64,000 nucleotides of DNA from JACKII01 sp965202745. Its GTDB lineage: Bacteria; Pseudomonadota; Alphaproteobacteria; Bin95. Below, in pieces: positions 42,835 to 52,716 of this stretch. Each line of letters opens with the position of its first letter. Positions within the stretch are counted from its first letter, which is position 1. A model generated the notes under the pieces. The model saw nothing but the letters and a program-made list of their open reading frames with translations. It was not told the DNA's origin and ran no database searches. A program made the translations under genes and the position numbers. The DNA lies in assembly GCA_965202745.1 (NCBI GenBank), contig CBDBCB010000013.1, positions 124,001 to 188,000 of the forward strand, given 5' to 3'.

Positions 42835-45098
42835 GCGCCCAGACTACCAGAGAAGCCAACCTCCAGGGCGCGCCGCTCCACAACCTGCCCGACATTCAGC
42901 CGTCGACGGAGGCTGACGGCATCGCCGGCGGACTGTCCCCTGAAGAATGCGCGCTGGCCTACCAGATCTGCGGGCGCACGCCGAACCAGTTGGAACTCGG
43001 CATTTTTTCCGTGATGTGGTCGGAGCATTGCTCCTACAAGTCCTCGAAAATATGGCTGAAGAAGTTCCCGACGGAGGCCCCCTGGGTCATCCTGGGGCCG
43101 GGCGAGAACGCGGGCGCGGTCGACATCGGCGGCGGGCTTGCGGCCTGCTTCAAGATGGAAAGCCATAACCACCCGAGTTTCATCGAGCCCTACCAGGGCG
43201 CTGCGACCGGCGTTGGCGGCATTCTTCGCGACGTGTTCACCATGGGTGCGCGGCCGGTTGCGATCCTGAACGCCTTGCGCTTCGGTTCGCCCGATCACCC
43301 CAAGACAAGGCATCTGGTGAACGGCGTGGTCGCTGGCATCGGCGGCTACGGCAATTGCGTCGGCGTGCCAACCATCGGCGGCGAGTGCGAATTCGATTCG
43401 TCCTACAACGACAACCCGCTGGTCAACGCCATGGTGGTAGGCATTGCGCCCGCCGACCGCATTTTCACGGCTAAGGCCGAGGGCGCGGGCAACCCCGTCG
43501 TCTATGTCGGCGCCAAGACGGGCCGCGACGGTATCCACGGCGCTACCATGGCCTCCACCACCTTCGATGACGAGGCGGAGCAGCAGCGCCCGACCGTGCA
43601 GGTCGGCGATCCCTTCAAGGAAAAGCTGCTGATCGAAGCCTGCATGGAACTGATGGCGACGGACGCCATCGTCGCGATTCAGGACATGGGCGCGGCTGGC
43701 CTGACCTCCTCCAGCTTCGAGATGGCCAGCAAAGGCGGCCTTGGCGTGGAGGTCGACCTGGATCTGGTCCCCATGCGCGAGACCGGTATGCGCCCTTATG
43801 AGATCATGCTCTCCGAGAGCCAGGAGCGCATGCTGATGGTGCTGAAGCCCGGCCAGGAGCACGTGGCCGAGGCGATCTTTCACAAATGGGACCTGGACTT
43901 CGCCGTTGTCGGCCGCCTGACCGATACTAAGCGCATGGTGCTGAATTGGTACGGCACCAATGTCGCCGATGTGCCGATCCTGCCGCTGGCCGACGAGTCG
44001 CCAGAATATGAGCGGCCCTGGGTCGAGACCGCAGCGCCGCCTGCCTTGGCTGGCGACGCCTTGCCGGCGATGACCGGCTGGCACGCGCCGTTGCTGACCC
44101 TGCTGGGCGGCCCGAATGGCTCTTCCAAACGCTGGATTTGGGAGCAATACGATCACTCCGTCATGGGCGACAGCATGGTGGTGGGCGGCATTGGTCCCGG
44201 CGGTGACGCTGCCCTCGTGCGTATCCACGGCACAGACCGCGCCATGGCGCTGACCAGCGATTGCACCCCCGGCTATTGCGAGGCACACCCCTTCACTGGC
44301 GGCAAGCAGGCGGTCGCCGAAGCCTGGCGCAATTTGATCGCGACGGGTGCGCGGCCGCTGGCCATTACCGACAATCTGAACTTCGGTTCGCCCCAGCGTC
44401 CCGAGATCATGGGCCAGTTCGTCGGTTGCACCCAGGGCATGAGCGCAGCCTGCGCGGCCCTCGATTTCCCCGTCGTCTCCGGCAACGTCTCGCTCTACAA
44501 CGAGACCAACGGACAGGCGATCCTGCCGACGCCGGTGGTCGGTGGCCTGGGCGTGCTGGAAGACGCCAGCAAAGCCGTCGGTCTGGCACTGCCGGGCGAG
44601 GGGCTGTCGCTGGTCCTGATCGGTGCAGGTGTGGGCCATCTGGGTTGCTCCGCCTACACACGCGACGTGGCTGGCCTGACGGGCAAGGAAGCTGGGTCGC
44701 CGCCGGATGTCGACCTTGAAATCGAGCGGGAGAATGGTGATTTCGTCCGCGCCATGATCGAGCAAGGCCATGTCGCTGCCTGTCACGACCTGTCGGATGG
44801 CGGTTTGCTGGTCGCCCTGGCGGAGATGGCGCTGGCAGGGAATGTCGGCGCGGACCTGCACCTGGTCAATGCCTCAGCCGGCGCGCTGTTTGGAGAAGAT
44901 CAGGCCCGCTACCTGCTTGCTGCCGAAGATGCTGACATCGTTTTGCAGGACGCCGCAGAAGCTGGCATACCAGCCATATTGATCGGCCTGTCAGGTGGCG
45001 ATGCGTTGACACTCAACGGTAAGACCCCAATATCGCTGACAGACCTTCGCCGCGCGCATGAGGGCTGGTTACCAGCCTTTGCCAACGGCACCGCCTGA
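42831..45098 (+). CDS. purL: FGAM synthase large subunit PurL
   Basis: The 755-residue small-type PurL catalyses ATP-dependent FGAM formation with PurQ and PurS. Landmarks are FSVMWSEHCSYKSSK (active-site His), KMESHNHPS, GGIGGYGNCVGVPTIGGE-type sequence and HDLSDGGLLVALAEMA near the C-terminus. It is uninterrupted. A long open frame on the opposite strand is a codon-bias shadow. Confidence 0.96.
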   Translation: MSAQTTREANLQGAPLHNLPDIQPSTEADGIAGGLSPEECALAYQICGRTPNQLELGIFSVMWSEHCSYKSSKIWLKKFPTEAPWVILGPGENAGAVDIGGGLAACFKMESHNHPSFIEPYQGAATGVGGILRDVFTMGARPVAILNALRFGSPDHPKTRHLVNGVVAGIGGYGNCVGVPTIGGECEFDSSYNDNPLVNAMVVGIAPADRIFTAKAEGAGNPVVYVGAKTGRDGIHGATMASTTFDDEAEQQRPTVQVGDPFKEKLLIEACMELMATDAIVAIQDMGAAGLTSSSFEMASKGGLGVEVDLDLVPMRETGMRPYEIMLSESQERMLMVLKPGQEHVAEAIFHKWDLDFAVVGRLTDTKRMVLNWYGTNVADVPILPLADESPEYERPWVETAAPPALAGDALPAMTGWHAPLLTLLGGPNGSSKRWIWEQYDHSVMGDSMVVGGIGPGGDAALVRIHGTDRAMALTSDCTPGYCEAHPFTGGKQAVAEAWRNLIATGARPLAITDNLNFGSPQRPEIMGQFVGCTQGMSAACAALDFPVVSGNVSLYNETNGQAILPTPVVGGLGVLEDASKAVGLALPGEGLSLVLIGAGVGHLGCSAYTRDVAGLTGKEAGSPPDVDLEIERENGDFVRAMIEQGHVAACHDLSDGGLLVALAEMALAGNVGADLHLVNASAGALFGEDQARYLLAAEDADIVLQDAAEAGIPAILIGLSGGDALTLNGKTPISLTDLRRAHEGWLPAFANGTA

Positions 45099-45130
45099 TC
45101 ACCAATTAACGTCCCGAGGGAAGAGCCACC

Positions 45131-45370
45131 ATGCCGATGACGTCCCATGAAATCGAGAGCCTGATCAAGGAATCCTTCCCTGACGCGGAAGTGGCAATCC
45201 AGGATCTGGCGGGCGATGGAGACCACTACGCCGCGCAAATCACCTCTGCGGCGTTCAAGGGTAAAAACCGCGTTCAGCAGCACCAATTGATCTACAAAGC
45301 GTTGCAGGGGCGTATGGGCAACGAATTGCACGCCCTTGCTTTGCAAACCAGCGTGCCCGATAACGCCTAA
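45131..45370 (+). CDS. BolA family protein
   Basis: This small BolA-type partner of CGFS glutaredoxins works in Fe-S handling. The 79-residue protein has DLAGDGDHYAAQITSAAFKG with the conserved His, and RVQQHQLIYKAL. The ATG is preceded by GAGGGAAGAG. The pairing with the next gene (grxD) is the classic BolA-Grx4 arrangement. Confidence 0.92.
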   Translation: MPMTSHEIESLIKESFPDAEVAIQDLAGDGDHYAAQITSAAFKGKNRVQQHQLIYKALQGRMGNELHALALQTSVPDNA

Positions 45371-45406
45371 AATAGACCAGCAATTCCAGACAGGAGGCCG
45401 CGTGCC

Positions 45407-45742
45407 ATGTCCAACCCGGTAAACGAGCAAATTCAGTCCACCATCGACAGCGCCGACGTTGTGCTGTTCATGAAGGGCACCCCGATGTTCCCGCAGTGCG
45501 GTTTCTCCGCCGCGGTAGTGCAGGTTCTCAGCCACATGGGCGTGCCGTTCCAGGGCTTCAACGTGCTGGAGGACATGGAAGTCCGCCAGGGCATTAAGGA
45601 ATTCTCTTCCTGGCCGACCATTCCGCAGCTCTACGTTAAGGGCGAATTCGTCGGCGGCTGCGACATCATCCGCGAGATGTATGAGAGCGGCGAGCTGGAA
45701 GACCTGATGAAAGAAAAGGGCGTCGCCGCAGCGGCAGCCTAG
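45407..45742 (+). CDS. grxD: monothiol glutaredoxin, CGFS type
   Basis: Grx4-type protein that carries and transfers 2Fe-2S clusters with BolA. The 111-residue protein has the CGFS active site in MKGTPMFPQCGFS and the glutathione-binding WPTIPQLYVKGEFVGG. It follows bolA by 36 bases with GGAGG before the ATG. Confidence 0.95.
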   Translation: MSNPVNEQIQSTIDSADVVLFMKGTPMFPQCGFSAAVVQVLSHMGVPFQGFNVLEDMEVRQGIKEFSSWPTIPQLYVKGEFVGGCDIIREMYESGELEDLMKEKGVAAAAA

Positions 45743-45766
45743 CGGTCTGGGGAAGGGAAGGGCGCG

Positions 45767-46078
45767 ATGGCCCTGCAACTTCGCCCAAACTGCGAATATT
45801 GCGGCAAAGATCTGGCGCTGGATGCTGCCGACGCCATGATCTGCACCTACGAATGCACCTTCTGCGCTGACTGCGTGAAGGAGCATTTGCACAATGTCTG
45901 CCCCAATTGCGGCGGCGGATTTTCCTTCCGCCCGATCCGTCCCTCGGTCGCCCGGCAGCCGGGCGTGGGCCTGCCCCATCAGCCCGCGAGCGACAAGCGC
46001 GTACACCTAAAGCACAGCAAGCACGAGGTTGCAGCCTTCGCAGCGAGCCTGAAAAACGTACCTCCAGCGAATCGTTAG
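45767..46078 (+). CDS. DUF1272 zinc-binding protein
   Basis: The 103-residue protein begins MALQLRPNCEYCGKDLALDA and contains paired cysteines (CEYC, CTYECTFCADC, CPNC), clearly a zinc-binding fold of the DUF1272 family. The C-terminal tail is longer than the core family. Function unknown. It follows grxD closely and may be cotranscribed. Confidence 0.85.
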   Translation: MALQLRPNCEYCGKDLALDAADAMICTYECTFCADCVKEHLHNVCPNCGGGFSFRPIRPSVARQPGVGLPHQPASDKRVHLKHSKHEVAAFAASLKNVPPANR

Positions 46079-46248
46079 GCTACGTAGTGCGGCCTCGCAC
46101 GTGCACCTGAGCTGCCCGGCGCTGTATTTTTCCAGCTGTAAGCTAATTCACAGCCGCTTCGGTACGGCTGTTTCATTCTTGTAACGAAAATTCCCGACGT
46201 TTCCACGCTGACCGCGCAACGCACTGTGCGATAGGGAATTTTGGTTGA

Positions 46249-47650
46249 ATGGGTGTTGTATCGCGCGATTGTCTCGCGGGTGTTCTGTTAGTGCTGGTGA
46301 TGTTCGCTTACAGCATTTCGTTCAGCGCCCTGATTTTCTCGGGCCGTCTGTCGGAATATGTCGGCCTGGGAGTCGTGGCGGCGCTTGTCAGCGCGGCTAT
46401 CGCGACCGTCACCTTATCCTGCCTTGGCTCTTTCAGGCATGCTCTTGCCGGCCCTGACACACCGGTGGTTGCGATCTTGAGCGCCTTGGCCATTGGCATT
46501 GCGGCATCGACCGATCCCACGGCATCATCGGCGCAGGTGTTCTCCAACGTGGTCGCGGGCCTGATCGCCTGTTCCGGCCTGACCGGTCTCATCCTGATTG
46601 GCATTGGCGGCCTCCGCCTCAGCCAATGGGTCCGCTTTGTACCCTATACGGTGCTGGCCGGCTTCCTGGCGGCTTCCGGCTGGTTCCTGATTGCAGGCGC
46701 GGCGGCCATGTTGACGGGACAACCGGTGAGGCCTTGGCGCTGGAAGTGCTGAATACGCAATGGAACTCCCCGTTGGCCGCGGCTGCTGGGTTTGGCATCC
46801 TGGTGTTCGTCCTGGACCGGCTGACCAAGTCCTCGCTGGTCGCGCCGCTCGGGACATTGGGCGTTTGGTTTGCACTTTATATCGCCATAAGCTCGGGGCT
46901 CCTCGATCGGGAGGTGTTGCAGGCATCCGGCTGGTTGCTGCCTAATTTCGCCGAGGCAGGCATGAGCCTGCCGATATCGGCGCTGTTCGCGGTTCCCCCG
47001 GACGCGCACGGCCTGATTGCCGTTCTACCGGAGATTGTTTTGGTAGCGGGGGTGGCCGCATTCGCCATTTTGTTGAACACCACGGGATTGGAGGTCTATA
47101 TCGGCGGCAATGCCAGCCTGGACCGCGATTTTCTGGCGAATGGGCTGGCCAATGTCGGCTGCGCTGCCATCGGCGGGCTGCCTAGCAATACATCTCTGAA
47201 CCGGTCGGTCATGATCCACGCCGCGGGCGGCCGCACCCGGACAGCCGCCGATGTGGTCGCCATCGGTTGCTTGGCTGTGTCCCTGGTGGCAGGCGATGCT
47301 GCTGCGGTCGTTCCGACACCACTCCTCGGCGGTTTACTCTTTTACATGGGGACGATGATGCTGTGGCGATGGCTGGCCGCAAGCATCCGCCGCTTTACCT
47401 GGCCAGAGTATGCGTCGGTAATCGCGATTTTTGGCCTGATTGTCGCCTACGGTTACATTGCCGATGCTGCGCTGGGGGTCGTTGCCTCCTGTATGACCTT
47501 TGCCTTCACCTATAGCCGCACGGCGTTTGTCCGGCAGCACACCAGCCGCCAGCACTACGCGAGTTATGTGAAGCGCTCCCGTGTTGACGAGGCGTTACTG
47601 CATGAGCACGGCCATCGCATCCAGATATTCTGGCTCCAGGGGTATATCTT
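46249..47650 (+). pseudogene. SulP-family anion transporter, frameshifted and 3'-truncated by a transposon
   Basis: The N-terminal membrane half (SFSALIFSGRLSEYVGLGVV, DTPVVAILSALAIGIAA) is in one frame to about 46,735. Then GEALALEVLNTQWNSPLAAA and the remaining TM segments are in another, so there is one indel in the GACGGGACAACCGGTGAGG stretch. At the other end, the STAS domain is just starting (HGHRIQIFWLQGYIF) when the sequence enters the transposon's inverted repeat. The rest of STAS is not found on the far side. Confidence 0.87.
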
Positions 47651-47675
47651 TTCGCAATTAGTAGTTAAGGGCTTA
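47648..47675 (+). repeat. left inverted repeat of the outer transposon
   Basis: Twenty-eight bases starting CTTTTCGCAATTA and ending TTAAGGGCTTA match the reverse complement of 53310-53337 except at two central positions. The first bases overlap what would be SulP codons for Phe-Phe, so the exact biological end may lie a few bases inward. Confidence 0.85.
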
Positions 47676-47721
47676 ATCCTTTGCGCATTTGATGCTATAT
47701 ATGTTGCACACGGAGGAAATC

Positions 47722-48617
47722 ATGAACATCACCAGCGTTTTTTATAAGTTTCCGGATCAGGAAGCCTGCATTGCGCATTTAGAAAAGTTCGCTGGGGCGA
47801 TGATCCACATTGCCCGCATTGCGGGGCTACAAACGTGGCTTGTAAAGATGATCAAGACCGCATTGGCCGATGGAACTGTCATGGATGCAAATCCAGCTTC
47901 AACGTCCTGGCTGGTACAGTCTTTGAAAAAACCAAAATACCCCTTCAAAAATGGTTTTTGGGTGTTGCCTTGATTGTTAATGCCAGGAAAAGCCTATCAA
48001 GTTGTCAGCTTGCCCGTGATCTAGATATGAATCAAAAATCAGCATGGTTTATGCAGAAACGCATCCGCGCTGAAATGGCAAGCAAGCAGGGTGAAATCCT
48101 GTTACAAGGAATTGTTGAAGCTGACGAAAGATATGTAGGTGGTAAACCACACAAGCGAAATAAACGTTTTGATAACAATGATTTACCTCCTCCACCTCCT
48201 CCGCGATGAAGAGGGACACGCAAAACGTCGGTTATTGGCGCGGTAAAACGCGGCGGTAAAGTCGTTGCCCGTGTCGCCAGCAGTCTGACTGGCAAGGACA
48301 TTCTAAACTTCATTCGTAGCAGCGTCGATCCCGAAGGCTCGCTGCTGATCACTGATGAATTCAAGGCTTACAGCGCTGTTCGGGCAACCATGGCGCACGC
48401 CACAATCAATCATAGCAAGGGCGAATATGTTTTCGGCAACATCCATACCAACACCATTGAAGGCTTCTGGTCACTTCTCAAACGGGCCTGGTACGGATCG
48501 CATCATCATTATCGAAAATGCTATATGCCGCTCTATGTCGCGGAAGCATGCTGGAAGTACAATCAACGCAAGAACGACAACGCCTTCGGGTCTTTTATGC
48601 GGGGATGCTTTAAATGA
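47722..48617 (+). pseudogene. outer IS1595-type transposase, frameshift plus nonsense
   Basis: The ATG at 47722 (CGGAGGAAAT upstream) opens MNITSVFYKFPDQEACIAHL. The next zinc-ribbon segment WGDDPHCPHCGATN is in another frame, explained by loss of one A in GAAAAGTTCG. The DDE region follows: IVEADERYVGG, LITDEFKAYSAV and HTNTIEGFWS, ending FMRGCFK. A TGA at 48207-48209 interrupts after PPPR, most simply CGA to TGA. The usual Thr of EADETYVGG is Arg here. The stop overlaps the methyltransferase ATG. Confidence 0.87.
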
Positions 48618-49777
48618 ACCGACTCTTTTATGGCGACTGCCTGACTGTCATGCGAGAAATGCCGTTAGGCAGTGTTGATCTGATTTATTTGGATCCCCCT
48701 TTCAACTCAAACCGTGATTACAATGCGATTTATAAGGATGAGACAGGCCGTCCATTACCCGACCAGATTGAAGCTTTCTCCGATCTGTGGACTTTGGATG
48801 AAGATCGCGAACGGGCAATCAGAAATATGCCAATCCTTATGAGAGAATCCGGTGTTGATGACGGTATCACCGAGCTCTGGAAAATTTGGTGTAACGCCCT
48901 GCGCAAGACGCAGCCTGGCCTACTTGCCTATCTCAGCTACATGACCGAGAGACTCTTGCCCATGCGGAGTATTCTCAAACCGACCGGATCAATTTATCTA
49001 CACTGCGATCCTACTGCCAGTCATTACATCAAGGTGATGATGGACGGCATCTTCGGGCACGGAAATTTTCGGAATGAGATCATTTGGTGTTACAAATCTG
49101 GCGGCGCAAGCAAACGCTGGTTTGCAAAAAAACATGATACAATTCTATTTTATGCAAGAAATCACAGATATTGCAAATTTAATCAGTTAAAGATCAAATC
49201 TTACGGCCAATCCGGAGGCGGCCATGGTGGTGCCATTAAATATTATAAAGATCAAAAAGGGACGTATTCAATTGTAACAGCCCGCGACTGGTGGGAAATT
49301 TCAATGTTGGCAACGACCCATAGTGAAGGACTTGGTTATGCGACTCAAAAACCACTTGCCCTATTGGAGCGGATCATTGCTGCCAGCACCAACGAAGGTG
49401 ATGTGGTGTTCGATCCGTTCTGCCGGTGTGCTACGACGCTGGAAGCTGCCCACAAACTTGATCGCAAGTGGATCGGGATCGATATAGCCATTCACGCAAT
49501 CAAGCGTGTCGCGAAGGTTCGGCTGGAAGATCGGCTTGGTTTGAAGGATGGTATTGATTTTGAGATCGAGGGTGTCCCACACAACATCGAGGGCGCTCGC
49601 GATCTATGGGAACGTGATAAATATCATTTTCAGAAATGGGCAATTGAGCAGATCGACGGCTTTGTCACTGCGCGAAAGACGGCTGATGGCGGTATTGACG
49701 GGCGGCTCTATTTTGGGGAATTATATACGAAAATCCCAATTTCCCCTTGCGGTCGTCGTCATAGTTCGTTACAGTAA
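48614..49777 (+). pseudogene. DNA methyltransferase with C-terminal nuclease domain, N-terminal part (interrupted by inner transposon)
   Basis: This is an amino-methyltransferase (N4-cytosine or N6-adenine) of the order with motif IV first: YLDPPFNSNRDY has DPPF at residues 27-30, and the SAM motif appears late as FDPFCRCATTLEA. The family Gly in DPFCG is Arg271 here. After the methyltransferase a region GFVTARKTADGGIDGRLYF begins a PD-(D/E)XK nuclease with Asp362. The frame then enters the inner transposon at 49715 and stops at 49777. It starts in ATGA overlap with the transposase. Confidence 0.85.
49710..49742 (+). repeat. left inverted repeat of the inner transposon
   Basis: ATTTT plus GGGGAATTATATACG plus AAAATCCCAATTT is the exact reverse complement of 52942-52974. 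The five outermost bases also encode part of the Tyr-Phe of the interrupted gene, so the true terminus is probably GGGG at 49715. Confidence 0.9.
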
Positions 49778-49809
49778 ACTCCCAATTGAGAAGACGAAGG
49801 GCAGAAGAC

Positions 49810-50784
49810 ATGGCACAGAGCGCACCGGGCAAACATCATCGCAAGGGCATAAGCCTGAAGAAGCTGATGGAGATGTTTCCGACGGAAGACGCAGCTCAGG
49901 AATGGCTTGAAGCCCAAGTCTGGCCGAACGGCCCTTACTGCCCGCATTGCGGATCGTTCAACGTCCAGTCCGGGATCAAGCACAAGACCATGACGCACCG
50001 CTGCCGCGACTGCCCGAACCGGCGGCAGTTCAGCATGAAATCCAGCACGGTCATGAAGGGAACCAAGCTGGGCTACCGGGACTGGGCAATTGCCATATAC
50101 CTGCTGATTACGAACCTGAAGGGCGTATCCAGCATGAAGTTGCACCGCGATCTTGAGATTACTCAAAAGTCGGCATGGCATCTGATGCACAGACTGAGAA
50201 CGTCATTTGAATCCGGCGAAAGCACTCTGTTTGCCGGGCCAGTTGAAGCCGACGAAACCTACGTTGGCGGACTCGAAAAGAACAAGCACAAGAACAGGAA
50301 ACGGCACGCTGGCAGGGGCGGAGTTGGCAAGTCAATCGTTGTTGGTGTCAAGGATCGCGAGACCAACAAGGTCGTCGCTAAAGTCATACCAAACACCACA
50401 GCGAAGACGCTGCAAGGCTTCATAGAAGGCCACAGCCAGCCCCACGCGCAGGTTTACACTGACGACAGCACGTCCTACGTGGGCATCAGACGCGCCCACG
50501 AAAGCGTCAACCACAACGCACGCGAGTATGTACGCCTGCAAGCGCACACGAACGGCATTGAGAGCTTCTGGGCTACGCTGGAACGCGCTCACAAGGGTAC
50601 GTTTCACAGGTTCAGTAAGAAGCATTTGCAACGCTACGTTACCGAGTTTGCCGGTCGTCATAACTCGCGAGGGAACGACACCGTAGACCAGATGAGCGGC
50701 ATCGTTTCAGGGATGAGAGGGAAACGGCTCCGCTACAGGGATCTGATCGCTGACAACGGACTGGATGCGGAGGCACGAGCGTGA
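49810..50784 (+). CDS. inner IS1595-family transposase, intact
   Basis: The 324-residue transposase has an N-terminal zinc ribbon (YCPHCGSFN with C44 and C47, RCRDCPN with C65 and C68), then the DDE core: VEADETYVGG (Asp148), QVYTDDSTSY (Asp218/219) and HTNGIESFWATLERAHKG (Glu251). The C-terminus has the family motif RYVTEFAGRHN. I took the ATG at 49810. Its stop overlaps the GTG at 50781. Nothing in it looks damaged, so the element may still be mobile. Confidence 0.92.
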   Translation: MAQSAPGKHHRKGISLKKLMEMFPTEDAAQEWLEAQVWPNGPYCPHCGSFNVQSGIKHKTMTHRCRDCPNRRQFSMKSSTVMKGTKLGYRDWAIAIYLLITNLKGVSSMKLHRDLEITQKSAWHLMHRLRTSFESGESTLFAGPVEADETYVGGLEKNKHKNRKRHAGRGGVGKSIVVGVKDRETNKVVAKVIPNTTAKTLQGFIEGHSQPHAQVYTDDSTSYVGIRRAHESVNHNAREYVRLQAHTNGIESFWATLERAHKGTFHRFSKKHLQRYVTEFAGRHNSRGNDTVDQMSGIVSGMRGKRLRYRDLIADNGLDAEARA

Positions 50785-51638
50785 CTGCTGCGCCTCAGGT
50801 TAACTCGGCAGGGACAGGGCGACGCATCGCAAGGCGACGATCCGGGAAGATGATCGCATTCGGCTGGTACGGCGGGAAGTTCTCGCATCTCGACTTCCTG
50901 CTACCGCTGATTCCGACAGACGCAACGCATTTCTGTGATGTGTTCGGCGGCTCCGCTGCTGTTCTGCTCAATGTCAATCCGTATCCCGTCGAAACATACA
51001 ACGATCTCGACTCTGAACTTGTCAACTTCTTTGAGACGTTGCGCAATCAAAGCGCGAAGCTCACAAAGGCAATTGGCCTTACGCCATTCTCACGCGAAGA
51101 ACTGCTGAGGGCCTGCACTCCGGAAAAAGGACTGTCGAATCTGGAACGCGCACGGCGATTCTATATCCGGGCACGACAGACCCGGACCGGCCTGGCGCAG
51201 ACAAGCAGTGAGGGCCGCTGGGCGCACTGCGTGCTCACTTCACGGGCTGGCATGTCGGGCGCAGTCTCGCGATGGCTCGGTTCTGTCGAAGGGCTAGCAG
51301 AGATTGCGCAGCGTCTTCAGCGGGTGCAGATCGAGAACGCCCCGGCAATTGATGTGATTCAACGGTACGACACGGCAGACACCGTGTTCTATGTCGATCC
51401 CCCTTATGTGCACTCCTCACGCGGCGATCCTTCCGCCTACGGCTACGAAATGGCGGATCATGACCACAGGCACCTGGCTGACGTACTGAACGGCTCGCGT
51501 GGTCGTGTTGTGCTGTCAGGGTATAAGACCGATCTCTATGAACGTCTGTACCGGAAATGGCGGCGCGTGGATGCGAAGAAACGGCAATGCCCCTCAGTTC
51601 GCAAGATGCGTCAAGAGTCCGTTTGGCTGAATTTCTGA
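50781..51638 (+). CDS. D12-class N6-adenine DNA methyltransferase
   Basis: A Dam-like methyltransferase that would protect host DNA at the site cut by the next gene's product. Counting from the ATG at 50850, FGWYGGKFSHLDFLLPLIP opens the protein, the SAM motif DVFGGSAAVLLN lies at residues 30-41, and the catalytic DPPY at 183-186 (VFYVDPPYVHSSR); it ends ESVWLNF. The GTG at 50781 overlaps the transposase stop and would add 23 residues; either start is possible. It overlaps the endonuclease gene by about 50 bases. Confidence 0.9.
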   Translation: MTAAPQVNSAGTGRRIARRRSGKMIAFGWYGGKFSHLDFLLPLIPTDATHFCDVFGGSAAVLLNVNPYPVETYNDLDSELVNFFETLRNQSAKLTKAIGLTPFSREELLRACTPEKGLSNLERARRFYIRARQTRTGLAQTSSEGRWAHCVLTSRAGMSGAVSRWLGSVEGLAEIAQRLQRVQIENAPAIDVIQRYDTADTVFYVDPPYVHSSRGDPSAYGYEMADHDHRHLADVLNGSRGRVVLSGYKTDLYERLYRKWRRVDAKKRQCPSVRKMRQESVWLNF

Positions 51639-52696
51639 TGAACTTTCATGCGGCACGCGAATGGCTGGACGCTAAATGGCGGGAAGCTCTCGATGATGAA
51701 GGGCACGAAGCATATCCGGAAGTGGATCAGATCACCAACTCTTCCGTCAAATCCATCCGATACGCGATCTTTACGCAGCTTCTCGGGAAGATCGCTGATC
51801 CGAACCGAAACATTCTCGCCCTTCAGCAGAAAGACGATGGTGAAGGCTCATGGGATGCTCGAAGCTTCGCTAAAAACGTGATCGTCCCCTGGGATGCCGA
51901 CAACCACGGAGTGCTGGGAGCCAGCTCGGATCCTTATGCGAGCAAACCGTTGCGACGAACGAAACTGTCCAGGGGCATGGACAACGTTCGCAACTCGGGC
52001 GATTGGGATGCGCTGGTCCGGTTTCTTGAACCTTTCGAGAGTGCGGCACCGGAAGATATTCGACGTGCGTTCGGGCGCGTCATGGCTTCGCTTGCAAGGC
52101 TGCTGGCTGAACAGCAGATCGCCTACCCTATCCCCCAGCGCATCAGTCTGATGCAGTTGAACGACATGCTGGAAGCTTTTCTGGCGGAATCGAGCGGGGG
52201 GCTGAGGCCGCTAGGTGTCGCGGCAGCCTTGTTCAGAATTATTGGCGATGGGTTTTCTCTGTTCGATGATGTGCAGTCACAAGGGATCAATGAAGCGGAT
52301 TCCGCGTCAGGGATGCCGGGGGACATCATGTGCCGAAAAGACGGCGAACTGTGTCTCGTAGTCGAGGTCAAGGATCAGAACCTCACGCTTGCTGATGCTC
52401 AGTCATCTACACGAAAAGCCAAGCAGACAGGAGCAGGTTTAACGGACCTGCTCTTTGCCGTTCCGGCAACACGGAAAGCAGATCAGGGTGACATCTCGGA
52501 ACTCCTGAAGAGAAACTTCGCGGCAGGACTGAACATCTACGTTGCGCAAATTCAGAGCCTATCATATCACGTTCTAGTGCTTTTGACGGAAGAATGGCGC
52601 ACCCGGTTCATTCGGGAAATTTGCGCAGAACTGGACAGGAGACAGGAACAGTCAGCCCGTAAAGCCTGGCACGACTTGCTATTGAACCTGAACTGA
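51587..52696 (+). CDS. type II restriction endonuclease, SacI-like
   Basis: A probable site-specific endonuclease. The 369-residue protein (ATG 51587; 51557 is an alternative) has NILALQQKDDGEGSWDARSF, VIVPWDADNHGVLGASSDPY and PSGGLRPLGVAAALFRIIG-type sequence that I associate with the SacI family. The nuclease motif is PGDIMCRKDGELCLVVEVKD, with PGD at residues 244-246 and EVK at 260-262. Overlap with the methyltransferase gene fits a type II R-M operon. The SacI assignment is from memory of the family and needs a profile search. Confidence 0.72.
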   Translation: MPLSSQDASRVRLAEFLMNFHAAREWLDAKWREALDDEGHEAYPEVDQITNSSVKSIRYAIFTQLLGKIADPNRNILALQQKDDGEGSWDARSFAKNVIVPWDADNHGVLGASSDPYASKPLRRTKLSRGMDNVRNSGDWDALVRFLEPFESAAPEDIRRAFGRVMASLARLLAEQQIAYPIPQRISLMQLNDMLEAFLAESSGGLRPLGVAAALFRIIGDGFSLFDDVQSQGINEADSASGMPGDIMCRKDGELCLVVEVKDQNLTLADAQSSTRKAKQTGAGLTDLLFAVPATRKADQGDISELLKRNFAAGLNIYVAQIQSLSYHVLVLLTEEWRTRFIREICAELDRRQEQSARKAWHDLLLNLN

Positions 52697-52716
52697 GGGA
52701 AACAGGGAGACAGCCT

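Noticed and set aside
42750..44861. Open frame of about 700 codons on the strand opposite purL
   Set aside because: It is a codon-bias shadow. PurL is unmistakable on the other strand and the antisense product is His/Gly/Asp-rich with no domain.
48170..48240. Proline run and TGA in the outer transposase as a programmed recoding site or selenocysteine codon
   Set aside because: No selenocysteine element is visible and the protein also carries an upstream frameshift, so simple decay (CGA to TGA) is the better explanation.
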